NCBI GenBank assembly: GCA_028564925.1
Contig: CM053030.1
Span: 375,380,945-375,444,944 of the forward strand
DNA length: 64,000 nt
DNA from: Lithobates sylvaticus
Lineage: Eukaryota; Chordata; Amphibia; Anura; Ranidae
Reading direction: 5' to 3'
Part shown: positions 20,798-37,174 of the stretch, piece after piece
Layout of the letters: every line of letters starts with the position of its first letter
How positions within the stretch are numbered: position 1 is the first letter of the stretch
Program-made: the position numbers and the translations under genes
Notes under the pieces: generated by a model
Seen by the model: the letters and a program-made list of their open reading frames with translations, nothing else
Database searches by the model: none
Told to the model about the DNA's origin: nothing

Positions 20798-22139
20798 AAC
20801 GGAGTATGAAAGGCTTTCCGATTTCAAACAATACTGAGATTCAATCGTGCCTTTCTACGGTATAACTCTACATCCATTGTCCACTGAATAGTTATCAATG
20901 GATAAATTCATGTTGTCCTTCCTTCTACTATGTGACCTATTAAAACAATAAAGCTTATGGCAGACAGCCTTGCAATGTCATTAATGCACTTCAGTCTTTT
21001 GTGTTTATGTGCGTTTTCTGTTATTGTTTTGTTTTCTCTTGAACAAATATGAGTCCCACCGGTTCCATTTCCTTCTTATAGCACAATGTAAAATCTATAT
21101 ACCTGACAAAGGCCATTAAAGTAGAAAAGAAAACCTTCAATATTCCCAGTACATCAAAGTAAAATATGGCCTTATGGCAGTAACCTTAAGTTTATACATT
21201 TTAAGCCAATCAGATATATGCTCAAGAAGCTATTACAGCTACTATTGTAAGCCATTAGAATTGTGCCAGGTAACCTGTGTCTTTATAGCAGCCTGCAAGT
21301 TCAGCAAAATGTTTTCTCTGCATCTACATACCCTGCTCATATTCATGTAAGAGACACTAACATCATCTAAAATAACTAAAGCTCAACTCCGGGCAGACAC
21401 AAGGCTCTGGCCGCGCCGATCGGCTCCTTTTCACCAGGACATCACACAACATGCTCAGGCACCATCTCCGCCAGACCCGCCTCCCGCCGATACCACCTGA
21501 CCCACACTGTAGCAGGCACTTGGATGGTCCTGGCCGGCTCCGAACCCGAGCTGCGCATGCCCAGTTCCAAGCCAAGCGTCACAGCCATATTTTTTCCTGG
21601 AAACCTTTTCCTCTTACTGACATTTACTGGCAGGAGAAAAGTGCCCGTTTTTTTACTAGCTGCCAGTAAAAATACTGCCGGTTGGCAACACTGGACAGGG
21701 GGTGGGGGGGGGGGGGTGTCCCCATGTCAGAACACAAAGGCCAGCAGGAGAGATCAATGCACTAACATCACTTCGTTAGTACAGAAATCTCTCTGTATTT
21801 TTTTTTTGTTCAGCCCACTGGGTTGAACAAATTTTTTTTTTTAAATGTGTGTGTACGACTACGAGGCTTCAGTGACAGCAGGCACAGGTAGCTTGTATCA
21901 GGCTAACAGCCTACCACAAGGGAGCCTGTCATGCATAATATTATATTACAGTACTAAAAATCAGTAAAACAGTGTTTTCGGTCTTTTTATATATTTCTTC
22001 TTTATTTTTTAGTATATACTGTACATCTCTTTACATCTCTTTGTTCTCAGAGTGGAATATTTTGTTCCCTAACTGTATAATAGCTGGCTATTTATATTTA
22101 CCACTGAATATACCGTAGATATTCTAGAATGAAATAGTT
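20798..22139. other. Intron C-D, mostly unassigned
   Basis: AT-rich except for a GC-rich block at ~21375-21720 that includes CTGCGCATGC and a G-run (21702-21717). That block looks like an old MITE remnant, but no ends or duplication can be set. No exon seen. Confidence 0.5.
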
Positions 22140-22272
22140 ATTTTTTTAAAATTTTACATAATAACTTAATTATGCACCACACTTTCTTTGAGGTTTAATT
22201 GTTTCGATGAATCAAAACAATATTCGACCAACTAATGGACTATGAAAATAATTGTTAGTTGCAGCCCTATAG
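22137..22272. repeat. hAT-like element fragment (CAGCCCTA end)
   Basis: Ends in GTTAGTTGCAGCCCTA, the same terminus type as the hAT MITE at 32419-32958, preceded by degenerate ATTCGACCAACTAATGGA sequence. Left end missing. Confidence 0.5.
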
Positions 22273-22894
22273 TACAGTATATTTATATTTCAGATTGTTG
22301 GATACTATCTGACCAGAGGGCTCAACATGGCATGTTACCACAGAAAGTCCACATTAAAATGAAAACTATAATGTTTTTGGGTCAATTTTATTATATCATT
22401 TTTTTTTTTAATTAAACTAATGCTCCACATCTGTTTCATTTTTTTTTGTTTTTTTCAGGGCACAAAGTAAGTAAGTAAGGAGTATGTGAATGCAAAAAAC
22501 AAAACAAACAACAACAAAAAAAAAACATATTTTGTGCAACTTTGAAATGCACATTTCCCCATGTTCTTGTGTTTTATCCCTTTAAACATGTTGCAAGTAT
22601 AGAAAAAAAACAGTTGATATGCCATAAACATAATGTGCATCTACCTTTTACATCTATCTTTTACATGACAAAAGAGTGTATTTGTGACTCTGAATTCCAA
22701 AGCACATGCTATCAGCCCTGACTGATGCATTACAAAGATCTCTCATCATCTCCTTCCCTTCAACTCCACAACCCCTCTTTGTGCACAGGCAGAGAGCACA
22801 GGACGGAATCAGCACACAAGATTTCTAGCAAAATTAGCAGGCATTTTTGCATTTATTAAACAGTTATCACAAAAAAAATCTTTCAATCTTTCAT

Positions 22895-23389
22895 CAGAGT
22901 GCATGGAGTTGGCGCCAGAAGGCGAGAAAGCATAAACTGATGCTTCCTCTGTAGTGCCAGTTCCTGTCCTAGGAGGAGTGAATCCAAGTGCACTTTGGCT
23001 GGGACCTTTCTAGCAGTCTGGAGAGTGATGCCAGCAGAAGCAGGAGGAGGAAAAGGTTGGTGTATTAAATATCACATACACTTTTGCAATGGGCATATTA
23101 GCACTTTTAAAAAAAGGTTTTTAGGCTGCTTTTACACTGATCCACGTGTGTAGCACAGTGCACCTGTGACTTTCCTGTGGGTCAGCTGCATTGAGCCATA
23201 GACCCTCAAGCGAGGTGTGGGTAAACCACAGCACATCAGTGTGAAGGCAGCTTATAGGGGGCTTAGGACAGTAAGGACTTGTTTACATTTGTGTTTTGGG
23301 GGGCAGTAAAATCCTATAGTTCATTGTGGCCCGTGACTGGTTATCAAATCACTTAAATTACCCACACTCTTCAAAAGGTTGAGCACCCC
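22895..23389. mobile_element. hAT-like non-autonomous element copy 2 (right end)
   Basis: Shares the interior of copy 1 (19500-20200) and ends AAGGTTGAGCACCCCT, the inverse of copy 1's left end. A GGCTGCTTTTACACTG-type MITE remnant lies within it at about 23128-23252. Confidence 0.6.
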
Positions 23390-24378
23390 TTCAATAGATG
23401 AAGAGAAAAAACAGGAGCTAAAAGAACCCATGTATTGCAGCATTATTTAGAAAAAAAAACACTATTACATATTATTAGTGTTTTTTTTCCAGTATAGTTT
23501 TGATTTAAAGAGACCCGGATTCACACTTGAGTGTGAGCATTGTCGTGTGATTTTACAACATTTTTGTGCATATTTTGTGAATTTTTCAGTGTTTTCAGGC
23601 TTGAGTGTTTTTTATTTATTAGCAAATGACAAGGAGGGGGAGATGGTTGTTATGCCCCGTACACACGATCGGACTTTCCGGCAAACTTGGTCCGGCGGAT
23701 CGTGTGTGGGCTCCAGCGGACTTTTTCTTCCCAAAAGTCAGACGGACCTAGAAATAAAACATGTTTTAAATCTTCCCGCCGAATGTCCACCGGACCCAGT
23801 TCCTGTCGGGAAGTCCGCTCGTCTGTATGCTGGTCCGACGGACCAACTACTACGCAACTACAGCACCTGCCTGTGAGAATTTTTCCAGCACGATCCGGAT
23901 CTGCTTCTCGGCTGCAGGATACTGTACATCTCATGCTTACTGCAATAGGAAAAACACATTTTCCAGCGAGCGTAAGAGATAGGCGACAATGTCCCTTAGG
24001 TCTGGTATGGATTTTAAGGGTAACCCCCTACGCCGAAAAAACGGCGTGGGCGTCCCCCCAAAATCCATACCAGACCCTTATCCGAGCACGCAGCCCGGCC
24101 GGTCAGGAAAGGGGGTGGGGACGAGCAAACACCCCCCTGAACCGTACCAGGCTGCATGCCCTCAACATGGGGGGGTGGGTGCTTTGGGGGAAGGGGGGCA
24201 CCCTGCGGCCCCCCCACCCCAAAGCACCTTGTCCCCATGTTGATAAGGACAAGGGCCTCTTCCCGACAACCCTGGCCATTGGTTGTCGGGGTCTGCGGGC
24301 CTGGTACCCCTACCCATTCACCTGGGTGAAAGAAAGTCAATAAAAAAAACACACTAGACAGGTTTCTAAAGTAGTTTA

Positions 24379-24630
24379 TTAGGCAGCTCGGGGGGTCTTC
24401 TTCCAACTTCGGGGGTCTCTTATGACTTCTCCGTGCTTTCTGGCCTCTTCTCCCGCTCTCCGGTTCATCTGCCGGGCTCCTCCGCTATCTTCTTCCAGCT
24501 CTTTTACTAGCGCTGACCCGGTCTTCTCATTCGTCGTCACCGTCGTCGCCGTCATCGTCTTCTTCTTCTTCCTTCTTCTCTTCTTCCGATGTTGACACGA
24601 CGCTGTCTCCCACTGTAATGCTGTGGGCAC
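24379..24630 (-). other. Left-arm candidate transcription unit
   Basis: Mirror of the right arm: TATATAAG (24650-24643), an 83-codon charged frame with LVKELEEDSGGARQ, and AATAAA on the minus strand (24380-24375) followed by T-rich sequence. The N-terminal parts of the two frames differ because of a (GAA)n-like expansion here. Probably a non-coding or low-value ORF. Confidence 0.3.
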
Positions 24631-24642
24631 GCTGCGTATCGA

Positions 24643-24812
24643 CTTATATAGGCATAAGGGGCGGGGTCACCGGGTGATGTCACCCGGTGACCCCGCCCCT
24701 TATGACGGCAAAGTCCCAGCATGCCCCCGGGACCCCGCCCCGTATGACGTCACCGCCCTGGGACCTTGTCATCATAAGGGGCGGGGGTGACCCCGCTCCA
24801 TGCCTATATAAG
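24643..24812. promoter_or_regulatory. Candidate bidirectional promoter at palindrome centre
   Basis: Two divergent TATATAAG boxes (minus strand 24650-24643, plus strand 24805-24812) enclose ~155 bp with GC-box-like GGGGCGGGG sequences, TGACGTCA at 24745-24752 and a 50-bp near-perfect palindrome at 24654-24703 (24-bp arms, 2-nt centre). Promoter function is inferred from motif layout only. Confidence 0.45.
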
Positions 24813-25141
24813 TGGTCACGCGCGCTGTACACAGCATTACAGCGGGAGAGAGCGTTGTGTCAACATCGGAAGAACAGAAGACGATGAAGGAGGAGACCGG
24901 GCCACCGCTAGTAAAAGAGCTGGAAGAAGATAGCGGAGGAGCCCGGCAGAAGAACCAGAGAGCGTGGAGAAGAACCGGAGATCGGGAGAAGATACCGGAG
25001 AGAGCGCGGAGAAGAACCCGAGAGCGGCAGAAGAGGCCGAAGTGCGGGAGAAGTCGGAAGAGACTCCAGAAGTCGGAAGAAGACCCCCGGAGCTCACTAA
25101 TAAATTACTTTAAAATCCTGTCTAGTGTGTTTTTTTATTGA
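24812..25141 (+). other. Right-arm candidate transcription unit
   Basis: Downstream of TATATAAG (24805) lies an open frame of 109 codons, highly charged (Arg/Glu/Lys), ending after the polyadenylation signal AATAAA (25099-25104) and a T-rich tract (25127-25136). The frame contains LVKELEEDSGGARQ, which is also in the left-arm frame (24630-24379, minus). The coding value is doubtful: the body is a degenerate purine-rich repeat of GGAGAAGAACCGGAGAGCG type. Confidence 0.35.
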
Positions 25142-25733
25142 CACTTTCTTTTCCTCAGATGAATAGGTAGGGGTACAATACCCCATACTCATTCACATAG
25201 GGTGGGGGGCCGGGATCTGGGGGTCCCCTTATTAAAGGGGACTCCCGGATTCCGAAAAGCCGCCCGCCCGCAGACCCCGACAACCAGGGTTGTCGGGAAG
25301 AGGCCCTTGTCCTCATTAACATTGGGACAAGGTGCTTTGGGGTGGGGGGGCCCAAAGCACCCACCCCTCCATGTTGAGGGCATGCGGCCTGGTACAGTTC
25401 AGAGGGGGGGGGGCGGGTTGCGTGCTCAGATAAGGGTCTGGTATGGAATTTGGGGGGACACCCACACCGTTTTTTCGGTGTAGGGTGTTACCCTTAAAAT
25501 CCATACCAGCCAACGGGGCTCGCAAGGTGTCAATCTCGCCGATGAAAGCGGCGAGATTAACTTCCTTCTCTAGTCCAGTCGTACCTGGAGTCACGTTCAA
25601 AATGAACGGACTTTAGTCCGTGTGTGGGCAAGTCTGTTCATTTGAAAAGTCCGTCGGACCTCTGCCAAAAGTCCCTCGGGAATTCCGTCAGACCTAGTCC
25701 GTCGAAAAGTCCGATCGGGTGTACGCGGCATTA

Positions 25734-27463
25734 CACTCAAAATCGTGCTAATTTTTCTGATGTTCCCACTGAAGTCTAATGGCAGAAATGTGTGATCAAG
25801 CCCCAAACAAGCTCCTTCACTTCTTTGAGCACTGAGTGACACCACATTGCTCAGATATGAATGGGTGAAGTAGTAGAATAACATGGAGCTAAAGCATGAA
25901 TGAGAAACAAATTAAATGTATTTTGTAATTTTTTTAGTAGTGATGTCCAGTAGGCAGATGTAAATACAAATATGCTGAAAACTCCTTTTCTAACTTGCCT
26001 TCATTGTAAATTAATTGATTATATATTATAATAAAAACATATTATTTTATTATTTATCATAATTTAGGATCGCATAAAGTGACCAGTGAAAATTTCAGTT
26101 AAAAAAGGGTTACAAAAAACGTTTTGCTGGGCTATTATCAACCGTGGAAAAAATGAGCAGTGCAAATGCTCCATGCAGCTTCATATAGCGGGTAAACTTG
26201 TCAACATCCATATTTCATGAAAGGTGGCAAAATATCAGGTTCTTTTATAAAAGGGCCTCCGAATCGGTGAAAATGATAGCTTACAAGGTTTACTGTTTTG
26301 TAACACTGTGTTAAAATGTCAACTTAAAAAAAGTGAAGTTGTATTTTAGCTGTATGGTAAAATTCTCACTGTGTACAGTTTTCCTTTGACCATAAGAGCA
26401 AACATCTTCTTAGGACATCTTATACACAATGTCTGCCTATTTGTTTGCTGTGAACATCAATAAAATTACATCTCATTCCAGATTACTCCCTGATTTTGCT
26501 CTTTTGGAATAGCAAAATGTTTATACCACAGACCAACAATTTTCGAAAAGGTCAGACAGCTTTCAGCTTATTATTCAAGCTATTTCATGTATCTGGACTG
26601 GAACTCTTTCCACGTATTATTTTTAAATGATCCATCATTCGGAGGTATAGAAACAGTGCTAGTTTGTAAAAAAAGCTGTGTCCAAATACATAAAACAGTA
26701 TATATGGACGTGTGTTTCACTTACCTAAAGCTTTTTCTTTTCATGCCGAAGAAAGAGAAAAATGCAATATATTTAAAGCACACGTCTACTCACACCTAGT
26801 ATCTTAGATCGTAAGGCTTTCCAATTTAAAGAGGATCTGTGAGCCTTGAAATATGGGTTCTGCCAGTGCTGAGTTATTTTAAAGGGAGCAGACGTTCGTT
26901 GTGTTTATAATGATCTATGTCTGCTTAGTTCTGTTTTTTCACACTTCACTCTCTGGATAGTTTCAGGTCAATAAACTTATATGTAGTGAAACCAAGATCT
27001 AGCCAGCACCCTTTACAAGAATCCTGTAAGAGCCAGCAAAAGGACCCATAAAAAGAGTCCATTGGTGTAATATTTTAAAGTTGTATACTAGCAGGTTCAA
27101 TTTAATCACTATACTGTATATAAAGATGGGCTGGTTCCACATCCATATTTTCATAACCACATTTGAGATAGATATTCTGACTTTAAAGGTACCACACAGA
27201 AATGCTTATTTGAGTAAAAATAAATAAATATTAGTGTTACCAACATAATGTATGGTTCAAATCAGAGCATTGTTAAAATGTATCATTATATTATACATTA
27301 CAAACCCCATTCTTAATGACATTCCTTACCTGATTGCCCTTGTGTACATTAGTTTAGATCTTCTTAATATGATTCCTTAAATCCTTAGTATGATGTTAGT
27401 ATAACATCCTCTGTATAACATAATCTTGGCTAATGGTGGAATGGTATCCCATTTCAATAGACC
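25734..27463. other. Intron C-D, unassigned AT-rich stretch
   Basis: About 1.7 kb of AT-rich sequence without recognised exon, transposon end or tandem repeat. Confidence 0.6.
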
Positions 27464-27467
27464 TTAA

Positions 27468-27919
27468 AGTGGTTGTAAATCCAAAAATTGACTTTTACCT
27501 ACAGGTAAGCCTATAATGAGGCTTACCTGTAGGTAAAAAAAATATCTCCTAAACCTGTACGGTTTAGGAGATATTCCCCGTGCAATGCGCCGCTGACTGC
27601 AGCGGCGCATGCGCACGGGGGATTCTCTGCTGAAAGGCCGGCAGAATCCGAACCTTGCCGGGGAGAAGTCTCCCGTGCACATGCGCGGGAGTGACAACAT
27701 CGCGGCTTCAGCCACTCACAGCGATGGAGTCGCGATACCCGGAAGACACGCCGAGGCAACATGTCAGTGACCTCAGCGTGGACCAGGTGAGTTACCGACG
27801 CCTCGTTCTAAGTTAAGTATTTCATAATGAGCTAGTATGCGGTGCATACTAGCTCATTATGCCTTTTCCCTTACAGGTGTATAAAAAAGAAAAAAAGTGT
27901 CAGCGGGTTTACAACCGCT
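27468..27919. mobile_element. TTAA MITE (AGTGGTTGTAAA ends)
   Basis: TTAA at 27464-27467 and 27920-27923; ends AGTGGTTGTAAATCC and GGGTTTACAACCGCT. Internal hairpins: TTTTACCTACAGGTAAGC and its complement, TATCTCCTAAACCTGTACGG and its complement. Confidence 0.85.
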
Positions 27920-27923
27920 TTAA

Positions 27924-32418
<4,495 letters not shown>

Positions 32419-32958
32419 AGGGCTGTTACTGATTAAAATTTTTGTGTTCGATTAATCGTTATTTTTAATTGATTAATCTACTAATTTCGATTAATTATAA
32501 TGCACATCGTTTTTACAATTTTTGTACTGTAATGTCCACATCAGCCCCACTTACTGTAATGTCCACATCTGCCCCACATACTGTAATGTCCACATCTGCC
32601 CCCATACTGTAATGTCCACATCTGCCCCACATACTGTAATGTCCACATCTGCCCCACATACCGTAATGTCCACATATATGATTGTCTGCTCTGTCCGGAA
32701 TAGACAGCAGGCAGACCCGTTCATCCGCAGAGTAGATGGCACAAGCAGGCGGGTGATGATGACGTCAGCGCGCCGCTACTAAGTCGCCGCCGGGTGGACC
32801 AAGATGGCCACCGCTCCGGAGCTAGGCCGAAGCCACGGCCTTTCCTATGGGTGAGACCACGGAGCTCAATCCGCGGATCGTCCTCGATCAAAATTATTTT
32901 GATCGATCAAAGAAATTAACGATTAATCGAACAATTAATCGTTCATTTCTGCAGCCCT
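32419..32958. mobile_element. hAT-like MITE with internal minisatellite
   Basis: Ends TAGGGCTG and CAGCCCTA, with subterminal ATTAATCG repeats (GATTAATCTACTAATTTCGA on the left, AACGATTAATCGAACAATTA on the right), the layout of a widespread vertebrate hAT family. The middle has a 27-bp tandem repeat and a GC-rich segment. No transposase. Confidence 0.75.
32526..32675. repeat. 27-bp minisatellite, ~5.6 units
   Basis: Units begin ACTGTAATGTCCACATCTGC and continue CCCACAT; spacing is 27, 27, 26, 27, 27 and a partial 16 bp, nearly identical. There are no spacers, so it is not CRISPR-like. Confidence 0.95.
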
Positions 32959-35580
32959 ATTAATTTTACATCATCTGGAAGGGATAGGTGTTACAAGCAG
33001 CTCATATGCTACACATGGTTTCCTCCATGTCCATAAGAATCAACTAAGCCTCATTTTCCTACTTTCTCCCCTCTGGTCTGCAAGCTCCAAACATCTATTG
33101 TGTCATATATGAACAAGGAACAGCAACAGATGCTCAGTCCCATTTATAGCAAAGTACATAGCACTACCAACACATCTAAAAGGTAAAGTAAGTACTGTAA
33201 TATCACTTGTCTTTCTTTGCTCATTTAATAAATATGTCAACATATTAATTAATATATTATGCAACATTGTAGCAATACCTGGTAATACGTACAGAAATGG
33301 TAAGGTCATGTTTGGGGATCAAATACAGTGCCAGATTAAATTCCAGTCAAAACTTTTTGAGGCCCCCCCTCCCAGGTTTCTGGAGGTTACTTGTGCTTGA
33401 GCTCTAATGGGATAACATTGAACTAAGTAGTGTGCATATCGGCAACTATATTGGTTGGATATATAGGTTGCATCATTTTTTTGGGATGTAGTAAACATCT
33501 GTGCAATTTATGCAAAGAGCCAGATTTTTTTTTTCTGGTTTTTGGTTCCATAGACTTCAGTGGTTTAAAGATGTGTATTGAAAAACGCAAAATGCACCTG
33601 CAATATGCAAACTGCAACCTGCACAAGTGTGAATCAGGCCTTCAAAGCTTCATTCTAATTTTCTTTCAAGATCAAATCAATAATGTTTTGATCCGTTGAC
33701 GCAGAGCCATTAAATGGGGCCCATAGGCCAGTGCTGCTCTGTCTATTTGGTAATACAGCACTGACCAAATATTCATCCTTCTTGACCATGACTCCATCTG
33801 CCATAGCTGTATTGTACATGGGGATAACAGGCTAATTGCTGGTCACATAATGAATTTAGCTTTTTCATACATATTCTCTAGTTTGCTTGTATTTGGTTTG
33901 CTTGTTTGCTTGCTTGTTTGCTTGTATTTATAGTTCATCATAACCATACATACTTTAAACACCTTTAATGTTTGTGTATAAGTACGGTAGTTATTGCACC
34001 ACTAGACTGTTGGGTTTCCTGCATCTGACACATGCTTTAGCAAACAGTCAACATCTTTGGTGTACTGAGACCATATAATGGCTTCTACCTCAATTATTAT
34101 TAACAGCATGCAAAGAATAACGCTGGATCATATTTACTGATGTGCCACAAAATGTAAATATGCTGCATACGGCCTATTAAAATATTAATCTTTATTGCGG
34201 GTGTAGCATCAGGAGGGACTGGTTAATTTTGCAGCCATCATTAAAATGATATGAAGCACTTTTGTATTTTAATTTAATTATGAGAGTAGGTATCTATTAC
34301 ATAAGACATCCAGATGTTACTGGCAACTATTGCATGTATCAGGGCAAAATGAGTGCTAAGCCGCCTCTGCATACCTGGCTTCCAGCTCCTGAATCACCAG
34401 GCAATGATTTAATACACTTCTTTTTTTTTTCTAATCCCTTTTCTGCTGCAATAGTTTATTAAAAGCTCACATTTGCTTCAATTATAAGCTCTCAGCACTG
34501 AGCTGCCTAGATAATATTTGTATGATATTTTTATTACATCATTTGAACCTGAGAAACATATGGCAACTTTATGATACCTTATAACACTCTGCATGCAATG
34601 AGAAATACTCACAATGATTTAAACAATGGGCCTGCCAGTGACTTGAACACCAGGTGTGATGAAATCCGTGTCATTTATCGATGCCACTTTTAATATTGTA
34701 AATAACAAGAAATGAACTCAGGAAAGTAGTCACTAGTATTGCAAAGAGGCCATCCTATTTTAACTTAACTGATGTAACAGTTGTAATAGTTTTGTTGTAT
34801 ATTAAAGTATATTTAAAGCCAGATTTTTTTTTGTTTGGGATAGTGTAGTGAATACCCCATCAAGTTTGTTTTTGCTGTCTGTGTCCCATTGGCAGAATTT
34901 CCTTCACTTTCCACCTCTTGAAGAAGCAAATAGCTCCGAGCGCATAGCCTAGCTCTTCTTCAGCCTTCTTTGTTCCTCCCGGTGACATCACGTCCGCCCT
35001 GCATTCCACTCTGGTGAAACAGATTTCCTGGTGTACACAGGGCATCCATGCCCCATCTCCTCCAATGTTCCGGACCAGAGGCGGCCCCTGCAGGACTGAG
35101 TGAATGGCGGATGCCCTCACATGTGACAAGCCTAAAATTCCTTTGATTATGTGAGTGGTTTTAATCTTGTGCAAATAAATCCTCACTATTTTAATGCTGC
35201 ACTTAGGTGGCGCTTCTCTCCTTTTTTTTTCCCACTTGTATCCCTGCAGAGCCAGTTTATCTCTGAGGACAGCAGCCCCTAGTGCTTCATTATACAGGAT
35301 ATGTACATGGTTGTACCTTTATACCTCTTAATGGCCTTTAATAGCTCTACCCATAACATATCCTATAGAGCTGTTTTCCCTTGTGTATAAATAGTCCAAT
35401 TTTCAGCCTCTTTATGTTGGTTGTTGTTTATATCCATTCCCATATATATTTTATTGCACTGATTCAGTGCATATTAACTGTCGTCCATCTGATTGTTTGC
35501 TAAGTACCAGAGTGCCACCAGATACCCTTTCCTTTTTGCATGGTCCATGCGCCAACTTTTCCACCTTTATTGTTGCAATA
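32959..35580. other. Intron B-C, unassigned
   Basis: AT-rich; contains a TTTGCTTG/CTTG tetranucleotide run (~33893-33925) and a MITE-like end GTGTGAATCAGGCC at ~33628. A moderate-GC block at 34850-35400 looks repetitive but could not be assigned. No exon. Confidence 0.45.
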
Positions 35581-35582
35581 TA

Positions 35583-37174
35583 CAGTACCTTACAAAAGTG
35601 AGTACACCCCTCACATTTCTGTGAATATTTTATTATATCTTTTCATGTGACAACCCTGAAGAAATTACACTTTGCTACAATGTAAAGTAGTGAGTGTACA
35701 GCTTGTATAACAGTGTAAATAACAGTGTAATAGCTCAACACACAGCCCTTAATGTCTAAACCGCTGGCAACAAAAGTGAGTACACCCCTAAGTGAAAATG
35801 TCTAAATTGGGCCAAAGTGTCAATATTTTGTGTGGCCACCATTATTTTCCAACACTGCCTTAACCCTCTTGGGCATTAAGTTCACCAGAGCTTCACAGGT
35901 TGCCACTGGAGTCCTGTTCCACTCCTCCATGGTGACATCACGGAGCTGGTGGATGTTAGAGACCTTGCGCTCCTCCACCTTCTGTTTGAGGATGCCCCAC
36001 AGATGCTCAATAAGGTTTAGGTCTGAAGACATGCTTGGCCAGTCCATCACTTTTACCCTCAGCTTCTTTAGCAAGGCAATGGTCGTCTTGGAGGTGTGTT
36101 TGGGGTTGTTATCATATTGGAATCCTGCCCTGTGTCCCAGTCTCCGAAGGGAGGGGATCATGCTCTGCTTCAATATGTCACATGTTGGCATTTATGGTTC
36201 CCTCAATGAACTGTAGCTCCTTAGTGCCTGCAGCACTCATGCAGCCCCAGACCATGACACTCCTACCACTATGCTTGACTGTAGACAAGACACACGTGTC
36301 TTTGTACTCCTCACCTTGTTGCCACCACACATGCTTGACACCATCTGAATCAAATAAGTTTATCTTGGTCTCATCAGACCACAGAACATGGTTCCAGTAA
36401 TCCATATCCTTAGTCTGCTTCTCTTCAGCAAACTGTTTGCAGGCTTTCTTGTGCATCATCTTTAGAAGATGGTTCCTTCTGGGACAACAGCCATGCAGAC
36501 CAATTTGATGAAGTGTGCGGAGTATGGTCTGAGCACTGACAGGCTGACCCCCCACTCCTTCAAACTCTGCAGCAATGCTAGCAGCACTCATACGTCTTTT
36601 TTCCAAAGACCACCTCTGGATATGACGCTGAGCATGTGCACTCAACTTCTTTGGTCAACCATGGCGAGGCCTATTCTGAGTGGAACCTGTCCTGTTAAAC
36701 TGCTGTAGGGTCTTGGCCACCGTGCTGCAGCTCAATTTCGGGGTCTTGGCAATCTTCTAATAACCTAGGCCATCTTTATGTAGAGCAACCATTATTTTTT
36801 TTTTTAGATCCTCAGAGTTCTTTGCCATGAGCTGCCATGTTGAACTTCCACTGACCAGTATGAGAGAGTGAGAGCGATAACACCAAATTTAACACACCTG
36901 CTCCCCATTGACACCCGAGACCTTGTAACACTAATGAGTCACATGCCACAGAGAGGGAAAAAGGCTAAGTGGGCCCAATTTGGACATTTTTAGTTAGGGG
37001 TGTACTTACTTTTGAGTCATTTTGAGGGGACAGCAAATTTACACTGTTATGCAAGCTGTACACTCACTACTTTACATTGTAGCAAAGTGTCATCTCTTTA
37101 GTGTTGTCACATTAAAAGGTATAATAAAATATTTACAAAAATGTGAGGGGTGTACACACTTTTGTGAGATACTG
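35583..37174 (-). mobile_element. Tc1-like transposon copy 2, full length, inactive
   Basis: TA duplications at 35581-35582 and 37175-37176. The ~200-bp terminal inverted repeats each contain two copies of the transposase-binding-type direct repeat (ACAAAAGTGAGTACACCCCT at 35592 and again at ~35770), the IR/DR arrangement of Sleeping Beauty-like Tc1 elements. The interior holds one transposase gene on the minus strand. Located in the intron between exons B and C, same orientation as the gene. Confidence 0.92.
35820..36838 (-). pseudogene. Tc1-like DD34E transposase, degenerate
   Basis: From the ATG at 36838-36836 the frame opens MAAHGKEL and then loses two bases. The helix-turn-helix/GRPR-like region follows, with an in-frame TGA where copy 1 has CGA (CpG decay). 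The catalytic core is clear: HVLWSDETKINLF (first Asp), YDNNPKHTSKTT (second Asp) and WPSMSSDLNLIEHLWGILKQ (Glu, 34 residues after the second Asp), plus VMVWGCMSA. A small deletion (about 5 nt) near 36178-36190 shifts the frame before CDILKQSMIPSLRRLG. At least three lesions, so it is inactive. The family length is ~340 residues. Confidence 0.92.

Larger units (their letters stand above)
23653..25730. mobile_element. 2.08-kb palindromic Harbinger-like element
   Basis: Ends TGCCCCGTACACACGATCGG and the complement of the right end TGCCGCGTACACCCGATCGG, with TTA duplications at 23650-23652 and 25731-25733. The two halves are inverted copies almost throughout: both arms hold a 75-nt hairpin, a G/C-rich block (ACAAGGGCCTCTTCCCGACA), an AATAAA signal, a purine-rich block and a TATATAAG box, meeting near 24691. 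No transposase domain is present. It lies in intron C-D. Confidence 0.85.

Noticed and set aside
23687-24343. 218-codon ORF in the left arm of the palindromic element
   Set aside because: It crosses hairpin and GC-rich repeat sequence without any recognisable domain, and the mirrored right arm does not keep the frame.
32526-32675. CRISPR-like regular repeats
   Set aside because: 27-bp units abut directly with no spacers, and the genome is eukaryotic; it is a minisatellite.
34860-35186. 108-codon minus-strand ORF as a possible host exon
   Set aside because: No domain similarity; flanking sequence looks repetitive and splice-site context is absent.
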